Shown piece after piece: positions 54,034 through 63,275 of a stretch of 64,000 bases of DNA. The stretch is from Neorhizobium galegae bv. orientalis str. HAMBI 540. Lineage in GTDB: Bacteria; Pseudomonadota; Alphaproteobacteria; Rhizobiales; Rhizobiaceae. Position 1 is the first letter of the stretch, and every line of letters starts with the position of its first letter. Location: positions 2,542,001-2,606,000 of the forward strand of contig NZ_HG938353.1 of NCBI RefSeq assembly GCF_000731315.1. The letters run 5' to 3'. The position numbers and the translations under genes are program-made. The notes under the pieces are model-generated. The model was given only the letters and a program-made list of their open reading frames with translations, did not search any database and was not told the DNA's origin.

Positions 54034-55731
54034 ATGACCACCCGTCTCGAAAGCCTCATCGACCAGGGCACCGGCCGCGAGCCTGCCGATATCGTGCTGA
54101 AAGGCGGAAAGTTCTTCGATCTCGTCACCGGCGAGCTCGTCGCCTCCGACATCGCCATCTGCGGTGACCGTATCGTCGGCACCTGCGGCGACTATACCGG
54201 CAAGATTGAAATCGACGTTTCCGGCAAGATCGTCGTCCCAGGCTTCATCGACACGCATCTCCACATCGAATCGTCGCTGGTAACCCCGCACGAGTTCGAC
54301 CGCTGCGTCCTGCCCTACGGCGTCACCACCGCGATCTGCGATCCGCACGAGATCGCCAACGTGCTCGGCACCGAGGGCATACAATTCTTCCTGGATTCCT
54401 CGCTGGAAACGATCATGGACATCCGCGTCCAGCTCTCTTCCTGCGTGCCGGCGACCCACCTGGAGACGGCCGGCGCCGACCTGCCGATCGAAAAGCTGCT
54501 GCCCTTCCGCGACCACCCGAAGGTCATCGGCCTTGCCGAATTCATGAATTTCCCGGGCGTCATCTACAAGGACCCGATGTGCCTCGCCAAGCTCGACGCC
54601 TTCTACGGCGACCACATCGACGGCCACGCCCCGTTGCTGCGGGGCAACGACCTGAATGGCTACCTCTCCGCCGGCATCCGCACCGAGCACGAATGTACCA
54701 CCGCCGAGGAGGCGCTCGAAAAGATCCGCAAGGGCATGCACATCCTGGTGCGCGAAGGCTCGGTCTCGAAGGACCTGCACGCCCTGATGCCACTCCTCAC
54801 CGAGCGCCTGTCACCCTACCTGGCGCTCTGCACCGACGACCGCAATCCGCTCGACATCGCCGAACAGGGCCATCTCGACTACATGATCCGAACCGCGATC
54901 GCCCATGGCGTCGAACCACTCGCCGTCTACCGCGCGGCCTCGATTTCTGCGGCCAAAGCGTTCGGCTTGCGCGACCGGGGCCTTGTCGCACCCGGCTGGC
55001 GAGCCGATCTCGTCGTCGTCGACAGCCTCGAAAACTGCAAGGCCGAGATCGTCTTTTCCGCCGGGCGCAAGGTTACGGACGAACTTTTTGCCACCCGCAG
55101 ACCCGTCGCCCCAGTCGGCCTCGACAGCGTCAAGGCGCGTCCCGTCCAGGCGATGCATTTCGGCGTTCCGGTGAGCGAAGGCGAGACGCCTGTCATCGGC
55201 GTGATGCCAGGCAAGATCATCACCGAACATCGCCGCTACCGCCTGCCATCGGCGGGCAACCAGACCGGCATCGATCTCGACCGCGATATCATCAAGGTCG
55301 CGGTCATCGAGCGGCATGGCAAGAACGGCAACCATGCCAATGGTTTCGTTCAGGGTTTCGGATTGAAGAAAGGGGCGATCGCCTCGACCGTCGGGCATGA
55401 CAGCCACAATATCTGCGTCGTCGGCGTCAGCGAGGACGACATGGCGATGGCCGCCAACCGCCTCGGCGAAATCCACGGTGGCTTCGTGGTGGTCGAGGAC
55501 GGCAAAGTCACCGGCGAGATCGCCCTGCCGATCGCGGGCCTGATGAGCCTCGAACCCTACGAAACCGTCCGCGACACCCTCCACCACCTCCGCCAGACCG
55601 CTTACGCGCTCGGCACCACCCTCCAGGAACCCTTCCTCCAGGTCGCATTCCTGCCATTGCCCGTCATTCCGCACCTGAAGATTTCGGATAAGGGCATGGT
55701 CGATGTGGATAGGTTTGCGCTGATTGGGTGA
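54034..55731 (+). CDS. ade: adenine deaminase
   Basis: A 565-aa amidohydrolase converting adenine to hypoxanthine. N-terminal metal site [30 protein letters not shown], then EFMNFPGV and [16 protein letters not shown], and [12 protein letters not shown]. The C-terminal domain ([29 protein letters not shown]) is characteristic of Ade. Length is typical of the two-domain family. Confidence 0.95.
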   Translation: MTTRLESLIDQGTGREPADIVLKGGKFFDLVTGELVASDIAICGDRIVGTCGDYTGKIEIDVSGKIVVPGFIDTHLHIESSLVTPHEFDRCVLPYGVTTAICDPHEIANVLGTEGIQFFLDSSLETIMDIRVQLSSCVPATHLETAGADLPIEKLLPFRDHPKVIGLAEFMNFPGVIYKDPMCLAKLDAFYGDHIDGHAPLLRGNDLNGYLSAGIRTEHECTTAEEALEKIRKGMHILVREGSVSKDLHALMPLLTERLSPYLALCTDDRNPLDIAEQGHLDYMIRTAIAHGVEPLAVYRAASISAAKAFGLRDRGLVAPGWRADLVVVDSLENCKAEIVFSAGRKVTDELFATRRPVAPVGLDSVKARPVQAMHFGVPVSEGETPVIGVMPGKIITEHRRYRLPSAGNQTGIDLDRDIIKVAVIERHGKNGNHANGFVQGFGLKKGAIASTVGHDSHNICVVGVSEDDMAMAANRLGEIHGGFVVVEDGKVTGEIALPIAGLMSLEPYETVRDTLHHLRQTAYALGTTLQEPFLQVAFLPLPVIPHLKISDKGMVDVDRFALIG

Positions 55732-55810
55732 CTTCGAAGGCCACGCGTTGGTGGTAACAACCATTGGCGAATTATTCTGTCCTCAAGAAAATTGGTTGAA
55801 AGAGGACCCA

Positions 55811-56056
55811 ATGCCCATCGTCTTCCGTTCTGGCGCCCTGAAATTCTATTTCTATTCCAATGAAGGCGACCCGCGGGAGCCCGTACATATTCACGTCCGG
55901 GGCGGTAGCGCAAATGCGAAGATCTGGTTGGAGCCGACCATAGGAGTGGCGGAAAGCGACGGCTTCAACAGCCGTGACCTGTCTGCTATTATCCGGCTCG
56001 TCATCGACAATCGTTCTCTGATCAAGCGGGCATGGCATGAGCATTTTGGCAACTGA
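55811..56056 (+). CDS. DUF4160 domain protein
   Basis: An 81-aa protein. The ATG at 55811 has AGAGGACCC upstream. MPIVFRSGALKFYFYSNEGDPREPVHIHVRGGSANAKIWLEP is the DUF4160 signature. It overlaps the following DUF2442 gene by 20 bp. DUF4160 and DUF2442 genes occur as pairs in many bacteria and have been suspected of forming a toxin-antitoxin-like module, but no activity is established to my knowledge. Confidence 0.85.
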   Translation: MPIVFRSGALKFYFYSNEGDPREPVHIHVRGGSANAKIWLEPTIGVAESDGFNSRDLSAIIRLVIDNRSLIKRAWHEHFGN

Positions 56057-56282
56057 GGTGAAATTCGACGACGACACCATGTGGGTCTCGCTCAACGACG
56101 GCCGCACATTGGGCGTGCCGCTTGCCTGGTTTCCTCGTCTGCTTCTTGCGAAGCCGGCCGATCGCCAAAAATTCGAACTGAGCCCGGGTGGCATTCACTG
56201 GGATGATCTCGACGAAGACATCTCCATCGCCGGCCTTCTGGAAGGGCGCGGCGACAGGACGGTGAAACGTCCTGCCGCATAA
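56037..56282 (+). CDS. DUF2442 domain protein
   Basis: An 81-aa protein, starting inside the DUF4160 gene. It has the family pattern VKFDDDTMWVSLNDGRTLGVPLAWFPRLLLAKPADRQKFELSPGGIHWDDLDEDISIAGLL. Tight overlap implies co-translation with DUF4160. Confidence 0.87.
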   Translation: MSILATEVKFDDDTMWVSLNDGRTLGVPLAWFPRLLLAKPADRQKFELSPGGIHWDDLDEDISIAGLLEGRGDRTVKRPAA

Positions 56283-56300
56283 ATCCTGTTAGGATCGTCC

Positions 56301-56501
56301 ATGAGCAAGCTGGAGCAGATCGAGAAAGCCGTTGCCCAACTGGACCGACAAGAGCTGGAAGCATTCTCGCTCTGGTTCGAAGAATTTCAGGCTGAACGCT
56401 GGGATCGCCAGATCGAGAAAGACGATGCGGAAAGCGAATTCGACCGTCTCACAGAGGATGCCTTGACCGAATTCCGTGCGGGAAAGACAAGGTCGCTTTG
56501 A
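56301..56501 (+). CDS. antitoxin-like protein without toxin
   Basis: A 66-aa acidic helical protein, MSKLEQIEKAVAQLDRQELEAFSLWFEEFQAERWDRQIEKD..., very like the antitoxins that precede RelE/ParE-type toxins with the ending RAGKTR(E/S)L. Here the next gene is on the other strand and is not a toxin, so the toxin has been lost or sits elsewhere. It is 18 bp after the DUF2442 gene. Confidence 0.7.
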   Translation: MSKLEQIEKAVAQLDRQELEAFSLWFEEFQAERWDRQIEKDDAESEFDRLTEDALTEFRAGKTRSL

Positions 56502-56517
56502 TGCGCGCCGCCTCCCC

Positions 56518-56886
56518 TCACCTCCGCCTCAACACCATCCCCGCATGATAAAGCACGCCGTCGCGAAAATCGCCGTCGGCGGTGAAGCCGGTGTCGTCCT
56601 TGTAGTCGATATGGTCGCCGGTCACCCAGTAGCGGCCCTCATAGGCCTTTTCGCGGGTGCCGCGCGCTTCCACATAACGGCCGTTCGGCAGCAGTTCGTG
56701 GCGGATGTGGTTGTCCTCGGTCACCCACATTCCGGCATAGGGATGTTCGGTCATGGTTTTCTCCTCTTCCTTGATGTCGTGCGCAAGCGCCGTAAACGTC
56801 GCGATGAAGGCGAAAGCCGCGGCAACGGCGACAAACGCCAGCGGGGCTCGGAAACCCGAGTGGGCTCGAAAAAACCGTTCAGCCAT
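56518..56886 (-). CDS. Atu4866-domain protein
   Basis: A 122-aa protein with one N-terminal membrane span (APLAFVAVAAAFAFIATFTALA), then a soluble domain: TEHPYAGMWVTEDNHIRHELLPNGRYVEARGTREKAYEGRYWVTGDHIDYKDDTGFTADGDF. This matches the Agro_Atu4866 domain, known mostly from rhizobia, with unknown function. The ATG at 56886 follows AGGAGGGAATATCTCA. It is divergent from an AraC regulator. Confidence 0.82.
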   Translation of the reverse strand: MAERFFRAHSGFRAPLAFVAVAAAFAFIATFTALAHDIKEEEKTMTEHPYAGMWVTEDNHIRHELLPNGRYVEARGTREKAYEGRYWVTGDHIDYKDDTGFTADGDFRDGVLYHAGMVLRRR

Positions 56887-57016
56887 TGAGATATTCCCTC
56901 CTGAGTATCCGTTCGCGGCGGCGTCTTTGCGTGCCGCGGGAGCGTTTGAGGAAGCCGCCGGCAAAATCGGCGACCCAATGGATGGGGCTTTCAAGTAAGT
57001 GCTGAAAATTGCTCAT
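56879..57016 (-). CDS. possible small basic protein (45 aa)
   Basis: An open frame of 45 codons starting at the ATG at 57016, with GGAG 6 bp upstream, and overlapping the start of the Atu4866 gene by 8 bp. It begins with a mixed helix (MSNFQHLLESPIHWVADFAGGFL) and ends strongly basic (KRSRGTQRRRRERILRREYL). Position, ribosome site and overlap suggest it is real and co-translated, but no family is known to me. The rest of the 339-bp gap (57017-57225) shows no clear feature. Confidence 0.4.
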   Translation of the reverse strand: MSNFQHLLESPIHWVADFAGGFLKRSRGTQRRRRERILRREYLNG

Positions 57017-57225
57017 CACCATCTCCATTTGCGTCCGGGCTGGTTCGATCGGACGAGCCGAATATGGTGGAAAGTGGGGAATGTGCGGTAGACCAGTCCT
57101 CCGGCATGATTGCACAATCCTCCGAAGCTCATTTGAAATGACCGGCAACGCCACCATATGATGTCCACACCAAACCGCAGGAATGCCGCACTTCAAGGCA
57201 TTCCCACCTTCGAACGAGATCCAGG

Positions 57226-58128
57226 ATGGAAAAACTCGACCAAATCGCCCGGCTGATTGCACAAAACACCGATGACGATGGCGTGCTCGACACGGCGATC
57301 CCACGCCTGTCGGTGATCCGCATGTCGAAGCCGACCGAGCCGCTGCATGCCATCCATCAGCCGGCGGTGTGTATCATCGCGCAAGGGGCGAAACAGGTCA
57401 TGCTGGCCGACGAAATCTTTCGCTACAGTCCCGGCCAGTATCTGGTCGTCTCGGTCGACATGCCCGTCACCGGCCAGGTCATCGAGGCGACGCAGGACAA
57501 GCCCTATCTCTGCCTGCGCCTCGATCTCGACCTGAAGCTGCTAAGCGAGATGCTGGTGGACATGCCGGCGGCGCTCGCCACGCCGACCATGCGTAAAAAA
57601 TGCATCGGCCTCAGCCATACCACCCCGGAATTCCTGGATGCCGCACTCCGCCTCACCCAGCTTCTCGACCGCCCGGACGAGATCGCCTATCTCGCGCCGC
57701 TGATCGAGCGGGAACTGATGTTCCGGCTGCTGCGTGGCGATCAGGCCGAGATGATCCGCCAGATTCTCGCCCCTGAAAACCGGCTGCAGCAGGTCAACCG
57801 GGCGATTTCCTGGATCCGCCAGAACTTCTCCGCCCCCTTTTCGATCGAGCAGGTCGCGGTCGAAGCGCGCATGAGCACGTCCTCGCTGCACCAGCATTTT
57901 CGCGAGGTGACGGCGATGAGCCCACTGCAATATCAGAAGCAGCTGCGCCTGCAGGAGGCCCGCCGCCTCATCCTCGGCAACGCCATGGATGCCGCCACCG
58001 CCGCCCATCAGGTCGGCTACGACAGCCCCTCGCAGTTCAGCCGAGAATACCGCCGCCTGTTCGGCGCCCCGCCGATCCAGGACATATCGAGGCTGCGCAG
58101 CGAACCTTCCCGTTACGCCGAGGCCTGA
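57226..58128 (+). CDS. AraC-family transcriptional regulator
   Basis: A 300-aa regulator with an N-terminal AraC_N cupin-type domain (VCIIAQGAKQVMLADEIFRYSPGQYLVVSVDMPVTGQV) and a C-terminal double helix-turn-helix (FSIEQVAVEARMSTSSLHQHFREVTAMSPLQYQKQLRLQEARRLIL...AAHQVGYDSPSQFSREYRRLFGAPP). It is divergent from the Atu4866 gene, a likely target. Confidence 0.92.
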   Translation: MEKLDQIARLIAQNTDDDGVLDTAIPRLSVIRMSKPTEPLHAIHQPAVCIIAQGAKQVMLADEIFRYSPGQYLVVSVDMPVTGQVIEATQDKPYLCLRLDLDLKLLSEMLVDMPAALATPTMRKKCIGLSHTTPEFLDAALRLTQLLDRPDEIAYLAPLIERELMFRLLRGDQAEMIRQILAPENRLQQVNRAISWIRQNFSAPFSIEQVAVEARMSTSSLHQHFREVTAMSPLQYQKQLRLQEARRLILGNAMDAATAAHQVGYDSPSQFSREYRRLFGAPPIQDISRLRSEPSRYAEA

Positions 58129-58158
58129 TCCGCTCGATTCCCTCGTTTCGAAAATTAT

Positions 58159-58174
58159 TCAACCGAACGGTTGA
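58159..58174. promoter_or_regulatory. ArsR operator 1
   Basis: TCAACCG-AA-CGGTTGA, perfect inverted repeat 33 bp upstream of the arsR-type start. Confidence 0.78.
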
Positions 58175-58197
58175 CAATAAAATCGCATGCGCGCATA

Positions 58198-58215
58198 TTC
58201 AACCACATGGTTGAA
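58198..58215. promoter_or_regulatory. ArsR operator 2, covering the start codon
   Basis: TTCAACCA-CA-TGGTTGAA, perfect inverted repeat that contains the ATG at 58207. It shares the half-site TCAACC with operator 1, 39 bp away. Confidence 0.78.
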
Positions 58216-58632
58216 TTAAGCACATATCCGATCGATACGGTCTTTCACGCCCTCAGCGACGGCACGCGCCGCCGCATGCTCCGCGAGCTGGCGCAGGGCG
58301 AGCGCACCGTCAGCCAATTGGCCGAGCCGCACGACATGTCGCTCGCGGCGGCCTCGAAACACATCAAGGTGCTGGAAGGCGCCGGACTAATCCGCCGTGA
58401 AATTCACGGCCGCACCCATCTTTGCCGCCTCGAACCCGGCCCGCTTGCGACCGCCCATGAATGGCTCACTTTCTATGAGCGCTTCTGGACCAACAGGCTC
58501 GATATCCTGGAACGCCTTCTCAGGGAGGAGGACGCTCAAAAGAGCGCCCGCGACGAGATCCGGAAGAATCCGTTGAAATCCTCTGCCCCACAGAACTCTG
58601 AAACTGAACCTGAAACGGGAGAAGACCAATGA
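58207..58632 (+). CDS. ArsR-family repressor
   Basis: A 141-aa winged-helix regulator: VFHALSDGTRRRMLRELAQGERTVSQLAEPHDMSLAAASKHIKVLEGAGLIRREIHGRTHLCRLEP. No metal-binding cysteines. It overlaps the SRPBCC gene by 4 bp (ATGA). The pair ArsR-SRPBCC is widespread, with the repressor controlling its own operon; two palindromes here support that. Confidence 0.93.
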   Translation: MVELSTYPIDTVFHALSDGTRRRMLRELAQGERTVSQLAEPHDMSLAAASKHIKVLEGAGLIRREIHGRTHLCRLEPGPLATAHEWLTFYERFWTNRLDILERLLREEDAQKSARDEIRKNPLKSSAPQNSETEPETGEDQ

Positions 58633-59162
58633 GCGACATGACATCGTTGAACAAATACGGCGCTGTGGCCGAACCTTTCGCCTTCAGCATCCAGCGCCGG
58701 TTGCCAGGCCCCATCGAGAGAATCTGGGCCTACCTCACCGACAGCGATCTTCGCCGCCAGTGGCTCGCATCGGGCATCATACCGGCACAGGCGGGCAGTT
58801 CCTTCGAACTCACCTGGCGCAACGACGAACTGGCCGGCTCGGCCGACGGCAGGCCGGAAGGCTTTCCCGCCGAACACAGCATTCAGAGCGAAGTGATCGC
58901 CTTCGAGCCTCCGCATCGCCTCGTCTTCTCCTGGCCGCCACGCGGCGAGGTCAGCTTTGAACTTCAGCCGGCCGGCAGCGAAATCCTGCTCACCGTCACG
59001 CATCGGCGGATTTCCGATCGCCGCAACATGGTCATGGTCGGCGCCGGCTGGCACATGCATCTCGACATCCTGGTCGCCCGGGCGACCGGCGCCAAGCCTG
59101 AACCGTTCTGGGAAGGCTGGAGCCGCCTCAAGGAAGAATACGACCGCCGCATCCCGGCCTGA
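58629..59162 (+). CDS. SRPBCC / AHSA1-like protein
   Basis: A 177-aa START-like fold protein: FSIQRRLPGPIERIWAYLTDSDLRRQWLASGIIPAQAGSSFELTWRNDE, then VIAFEPPHRLVFSWPPRGEVSFEL and a C-terminal helix (HMHLDILVARATGAKPEPFWEGWSRLKEEYDRR). Binds an unknown hydrophobic ligand. Co-translated with the ArsR repressor. Confidence 0.9.
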   Translation: MSDMTSLNKYGAVAEPFAFSIQRRLPGPIERIWAYLTDSDLRRQWLASGIIPAQAGSSFELTWRNDELAGSADGRPEGFPAEHSIQSEVIAFEPPHRLVFSWPPRGEVSFELQPAGSEILLTVTHRRISDRRNMVMVGAGWHMHLDILVARATGAKPEPFWEGWSRLKEEYDRRIPA

Positions 59163-59271
59163 AGCACCGTTGTCGCCTCCGCCCCATGGTCCAGGGACGC
59201 CCCGGAGAGTCGGGGCGGAGGTTTCGCCAACGCCCACCGCCCGTGACTGGGCCATCCCATGGAGACAAGAT

Positions 59272-59685
59272 ATGAGCACCCGTTTTACGGGCGGATGCGC
59301 CTGCGGCGCACTTCGCTATGAAATCTCCGCCGAACCGGCGGTCATGGTCGATTGCCAGTGCCGCCAGTGCCAGCGCGAAAGCGGCACCGGCCACGCCTCT
59401 CACCTCACCTTCCCAAGCGCTGCCGCCAAGGTCGAGGGCAATGCGACCCATTGGGAGGCGACTGGCGATGGCGGAACCGTCAAAAGGCGGGCCTTCTGCC
59501 CCACCTGCGGTTCGCCGGTCTACATGACGTTCCCTGCCATGCCGGACTACTTCGTCGTCCGCGCCGGCAGCCTCGACGATCCGAGCCGGTACAAGCCGCA
59601 ATTCGTGACCTGGCACGCCGCCGGCCACGCGTGGGACCACCTCGATCCGGCCCTGCCGAAATTCGAGAACATGCCGCCGGCTTGA
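59272..59685 (+). CDS. GFA family (glutathione-dependent formaldehyde-activating-like) protein
   Basis: A 137-aa zinc protein starting at the ATG at 59272 after GGAGACAAG. Zinc cysteines: C-A-C-G at 9-11, C-Q-C-R-Q-C at 28-33, and CPTCGSPVY near residue 80. Function beyond metal binding is unproven for most members. It ends 7 bp from the convergent alpha-glucosidase gene. Confidence 0.88.
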   Translation: MSTRFTGGCACGALRYEISAEPAVMVDCQCRQCQRESGTGHASHLTFPSAAAKVEGNATHWEATGDGGTVKRRAFCPTCGSPVYMTFPAMPDYFVVRAGSLDDPSRYKPQFVTWHAAGHAWDHLDPALPKFENMPPA

Positions 59686-59692
59686 AGCAGCT

Positions 59693-61342
59693 TCACACCC
59701 GGGCGCAGAACACGTCGAGGGCGTCGAGCTTCACCACGCCCTTGTCGAGCCGCGATAGGAAGCCCGGCAGGTTGACCGGCAGGATTTCGCCGAGCCGTTT
59801 CGGCAGGGTGAAATCCTGGGCCCCGCGGGTCAGGTTGAAGATGAACAGCAGTTTTTCGCCACCCTTTTCGCGCACGAAGGCGAGCAGGTCCTGGTTGGTG
59901 TCGAGGAAGGTCATGTCGCCGTCAACAAGCGGCGGATGCGCCTTGCGGAAGGCGAGTGCCGCCCGGTAATGGTGCAGCACCGAATCCGGAAGCGCCTCCT
60001 GTGCGTCGACGGCTCGGGCCGCGTGTTCGCCCGGCACCGGCAGCCAGGTCTTCGAACCGGTGGTGAAGCCCGCATGCGGCTCGCTTGTCTCCCAGGCCAT
60101 CGGCGTGCGGCATCCGTCGCGGCCCTTGAAGGCCGGCCAGAAGCGGATGCCATAGGGGTCGCGCAGATCCTCGAAGGAGAGTTCCGCTTCGGTCAGTCCC
60201 AGTTCCTCGCCCTGATAGAGGCAGATCGAGCCGCGCAATACCGAAAGCAGCGTGATCGACAGTTTTGCGACCCGGTCCTGCTCGGCTGGAGACTCGGCGA
60301 AGCGGGTCACGTGGCGGATGACGTCATGGTTGGAAAACGCCCAGCAGACCCAGCCGTTGCTGACCGTGTCCGCCACCGTCGTCATCACCTTGCGGATATA
60401 GGCCGCATCGAAGGCGGGGCCGAGGAAATCGAAGGTGTAGCACATGTGCAGCTTGTCATTGCCCGTCGTGTAGAGCGCCAGCGTCGAGAGCGAACGCGGC
60501 CCGTCTCCCACCTCGCCCACCGTCGCGCGCCCCTGGTAACTGTCGAGCAGTGCACGCAGCCGCTTCAGGAAGTCGATATTTTCCGGCTGCGTCTTGTCAT
60601 AAAGGTGATTCTGCATGGAATAGGGATTGGTATCCGTCTCCATGCCGGCGCCGTCCGTGTCGTAGACCATCGGCGGGTTGTTGCGCAGTTGCTTGTCGTG
60701 GAAATAGTAGTTGACCGTATCGAGCCGGAACCCGTGCACGCCGCGATCGAGCCAGAAGCGCACCGTATCCAGCATGGCGTTCTGGACGTCGGGATTGTGG
60801 AAGTTGAGGTCCGGCTGGGCGATCAGGAAGTTGTGCATGTAATATTGCTTGCGCACCCCGTCCCATTCCCAACCCGGCCCGCCGAAGATCGACAGCCAGT
60901 TGGTGGGCGCCGTGCCGTCCGGCTTCGGATCGGCCCAGACATACCAGTCCGCCTTCGGATTGGTGCGGCTCGATCGGCTTTCGACGAACCACGGATGCCG
61001 GTCGGAGGTGTGGGAAATCACCTGGTCGATGATCACCTTCAGCCCCAGGCGTTCGGCCTCCGCCATCATCTCGTCGAAATCGGCAAGCGCGCCGAACATC
61101 GGATCGACATTGCAGTAGTCAGAGACGTCGTAGCCCATGTCGGCCATCGGCGAGGTGAAGAAGGGCGAAAGCCAGATCGCGTCGACGCCGAGCGAGGCGA
61201 CATGCGGCAGGCGTGCGGTGATGCCCTTGATGTCGCCGATCCCGTCGCCGGTCGTGTCCTGAAAGGAGCGTGGATAGATCTGGTAGATCACCGCGCCGCG
61301 CCACCAATTTGCATCGACTGCCTTCACCGCCTGTGTCGCCAT
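59693..61342 (-). CDS. aglA: alpha-glucosidase (GH13)
   Basis: A 549-aa cytosolic glycosidase cleaving alpha-glucosides or isomaltose-type sugars. Start at M-A-T-Q-A after GAAGGAGAG. GH13 motifs: IIDQVISHTS (region I), GFRLDTVN (nucleophile Asp), TVGEVGD (acid Glu) and FSNHD (stabilising Asp). QIYPRSFQDTTGDGIGDI is the start of the oligo-1,6-glucosidase group. In rhizobia such genes usually lie beside an aglEFG transporter, which is not here. Divergent from a sugar kinase. Confidence 0.93.
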   Translation of the reverse strand: MATQAVKAVDANWWRGAVIYQIYPRSFQDTTGDGIGDIKGITARLPHVASLGVDAIWLSPFFTSPMADMGYDVSDYCNVDPMFGALADFDEMMAEAERLGLKVIIDQVISHTSDRHPWFVESRSSRTNPKADWYVWADPKPDGTAPTNWLSIFGGPGWEWDGVRKQYYMHNFLIAQPDLNFHNPDVQNAMLDTVRFWLDRGVHGFRLDTVNYYFHDKQLRNNPPMVYDTDGAGMETDTNPYSMQNHLYDKTQPENIDFLKRLRALLDSYQGRATVGEVGDGPRSLSTLALYTTGNDKLHMCYTFDFLGPAFDAAYIRKVMTTVADTVSNGWVCWAFSNHDVIRHVTRFAESPAEQDRVAKLSITLLSVLRGSICLYQGEELGLTEAELSFEDLRDPYGIRFWPAFKGRDGCRTPMAWETSEPHAGFTTGSKTWLPVPGEHAARAVDAQEALPDSVLHHYRAALAFRKAHPPLVDGDMTFLDTNQDLLAFVREKGGEKLLFIFNLTRGAQDFTLPKRLGEILPVNLPGFLSRLDKGVVKLDALDVFCARV

Positions 61343-61491
61343 CGTCCGACTCTCCTTCCTCAAATGTTCCAGCCCAACCTAGTGCCCCCCGTTCAAAAGA
61401 CAACGCATAAGCAAGGCTCTGCGAAGTTCCCGAACCACTCTCTTGCCACGGCTGAAACTTCGGCCTATGCGAGTTTAAAAATGCGGGAGGG

Positions 61492-62412
61492 ATGCAATTG
61501 GGCGGACGGCTTCTTTCGATCGGCGAGTGCATGGTGGAGCTGTCGCAGGCGGGCGAAGGCCTGCTGCGCAAGGGCTTTGCCGGCGATACGTTCAACACCG
61601 CCTGGTATGCGCGCGCCTGCCTGCCGGCCGAATGGTCGGTGGACTATTTCACCGCGGTCGGCGACGATCCCCTGTCGACCGAAATGCTGTCGATGATGAG
61701 GGATGCCGGCATCGGCACCGGCTTCATCCGCCGCATCGAAGGCAAGACGCCCGGCCTCTACCTGATCACGCTGAAGAACGGCGAACGCACCTTCAGCTAC
61801 TGGCGCGACACCGCCGCCGCAAAAAAGCTCGCCGACGATCCCGACCATCTGCGCAGCGCCATCGAGGCTGCCGACATCCTCTATTTCTCCGGCATCACGC
61901 TGGGCATCCTTAGCCCCGAAGCGATCGAGACGCTGCTGTCGGAACTGCGCCGCGCAAAGGCTTCCGGCAAGACCGTCGCCTTCGATCCCAACATCCGCCC
62001 CCGCCTCTGGCCGAACAGGGACTATATGCTGCAGACGATCGAGGCTGGCGCCCGCGCGGCCTCGCTGGTCCTGCCGAGCTTCGACGACGAGACAACCCAT
62101 TTCGGCGACGCAACGGTGGCCGACACCATCGCCCACTATCATCGGCTCGGCGTCGAGAACGTCGTGGTCAAGAACGGCGCGGATGGCGCGACGCTCAGCT
62201 TTGCCGGCACCGCATCCATCCATGTCCCTTCGGTCAAGGCGGCCCAACTCGTCGATACCACCAGCGCCGGCGACAGTTTTAACGGCGCTTTCCTCTCCCG
62301 CCTCGTCCGCGGCATCCCGCCGGCGCAGGCCGCCGCCTACGGCGCCTCGGTCGCGTCCGTCGTCATCGGCCACCACGGCGCGCTGATCAGCCCGGCGTTG
62401 CTGCCGGGGTGA
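61492..62412 (+). CDS. kdgK: 2-dehydro-3-deoxygluconokinase (PfkB family)
   Basis: A 306-aa sugar kinase. Start follows GCGGGAGGG. PfkB features: GECMVELSQ at the N terminus, GFAGDTFNTAWYARAC, TAVGDDPLSTEML, AFDPNIRPRLWP, and the ATP/catalytic motif DTTSAGDSFNGAFL. The pattern fits KdgK, which phosphorylates KDG in the Entner-Doudoroff and uronate pathways. No KDPG aldolase is adjacent. Confidence 0.88.
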   Translation: MQLGGRLLSIGECMVELSQAGEGLLRKGFAGDTFNTAWYARACLPAEWSVDYFTAVGDDPLSTEMLSMMRDAGIGTGFIRRIEGKTPGLYLITLKNGERTFSYWRDTAAAKKLADDPDHLRSAIEAADILYFSGITLGILSPEAIETLLSELRRAKASGKTVAFDPNIRPRLWPNRDYMLQTIEAGARAASLVLPSFDDETTHFGDATVADTIAHYHRLGVENVVVKNGADGATLSFAGTASIHVPSVKAAQLVDTTSAGDSFNGAFLSRLVRGIPPAQAAAYGASVASVVIGHHGALISPALLPG

Positions 62413-62570
62413 AACACCGACAGGGACCGGACTGCCGACCACCGACGATAGAGACCGAGATCGGCGCCAGTTGCCCGTCGGCTTTCCGCATTGCGTCATA
62501 AATCAATTTTCAGTCATTATGTGAAAGGGTCGGCAGCGATGAAACGATCGCTCCCAACGAGGAAATGAAA

Positions 62571-63089
62571 ATGCGTATCGCTCTTGCCTTCCTGACCGTG
62601 CTGGCCCTGTCCCCGGCTGCACACTCCGCTCCGATCGACGCCCTGACCAAGGCCGAAACGAAGACCTACGAGGCATGGGGAAAGCTCGGCCTGACGGAAC
62701 GGCTGGTGACTTTCGTCACCGCGCCCTCCACCGGCTACGGCATCTACCAGGAAAAGCAGTCCAGCATTTTCAAGCCGGGTGAAAAGGTCATCACCTATGT
62801 CGAACCAATCGGATTTGGGTGGAAAGAGCTTCCCCACGACATGTACGAACTCAACTTCGTGTCGGACCTGAAGATCAAGGCTGCGAACGGCGAGGTCATG
62901 CTCGACCAGAAGGCGTTCTCCACCAATGTCCTCCAGAGCCACAACGCCAACATGGAATTCTCGATGGATTTCACCCTGACGCTGACGGGCGCGCCGGCAG
63001 GCAAATACACGCTAACCTACACGATCCACGACATGAGCGGCGACCAGACCTCGACTTTCGATCAGGAATTCACCATCGCCGCCAACTAA
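62571..63089 (+). CDS. hypothetical periplasmic protein
   Basis: A 172-aa protein with a signal peptide (MRIALAFLTVLALSPAAHS); the mature form starts at A-P-I-D-A. The ATG at 62571 is preferred since GAGGAA lies about 9 bp upstream; an ATG at 62565 is an alternative. It is a mostly beta domain (KSSIFKPGEKVITYVEPIGFGWKEL-like; FSMDFTLTLTGAPAGKYTLTYTIHDMSGDQTSTFDQEFTI), resembling a beta-sandwich. No named family recognised. Confidence 0.7.
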   Translation: MRIALAFLTVLALSPAAHSAPIDALTKAETKTYEAWGKLGLTERLVTFVTAPSTGYGIYQEKQSSIFKPGEKVITYVEPIGFGWKELPHDMYELNFVSDLKIKAANGEVMLDQKAFSTNVLQSHNANMEFSMDFTLTLTGAPAGKYTLTYTIHDMSGDQTSTFDQEFTIAAN

Positions 63090-63275
63090 CCACCCCGGCG
63101 CCGGCTGCCTCGCTTAGAGGTCAGCCGGCGATCCGGAACGACACCGGATCCGGTCGAGTTCGGGAAAACCCACCGCGCGCCTTCATCAGCCTGTAACAAA
63201 CTTTTCCGATAGAGGGCTGAAAACGTGTCCGTTGGCGCGAGTCGTGGACGGATCGGCAACCGGGCTCGACCTTCC

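Noticed and set aside
63190..63215. CTGTAAC-AAAC-TTTTCCG as a PHO box before the glycosyltransferase
   Set aside because: Only the first half matches the PhoB half-site; the second half is too different to claim phosphate control.
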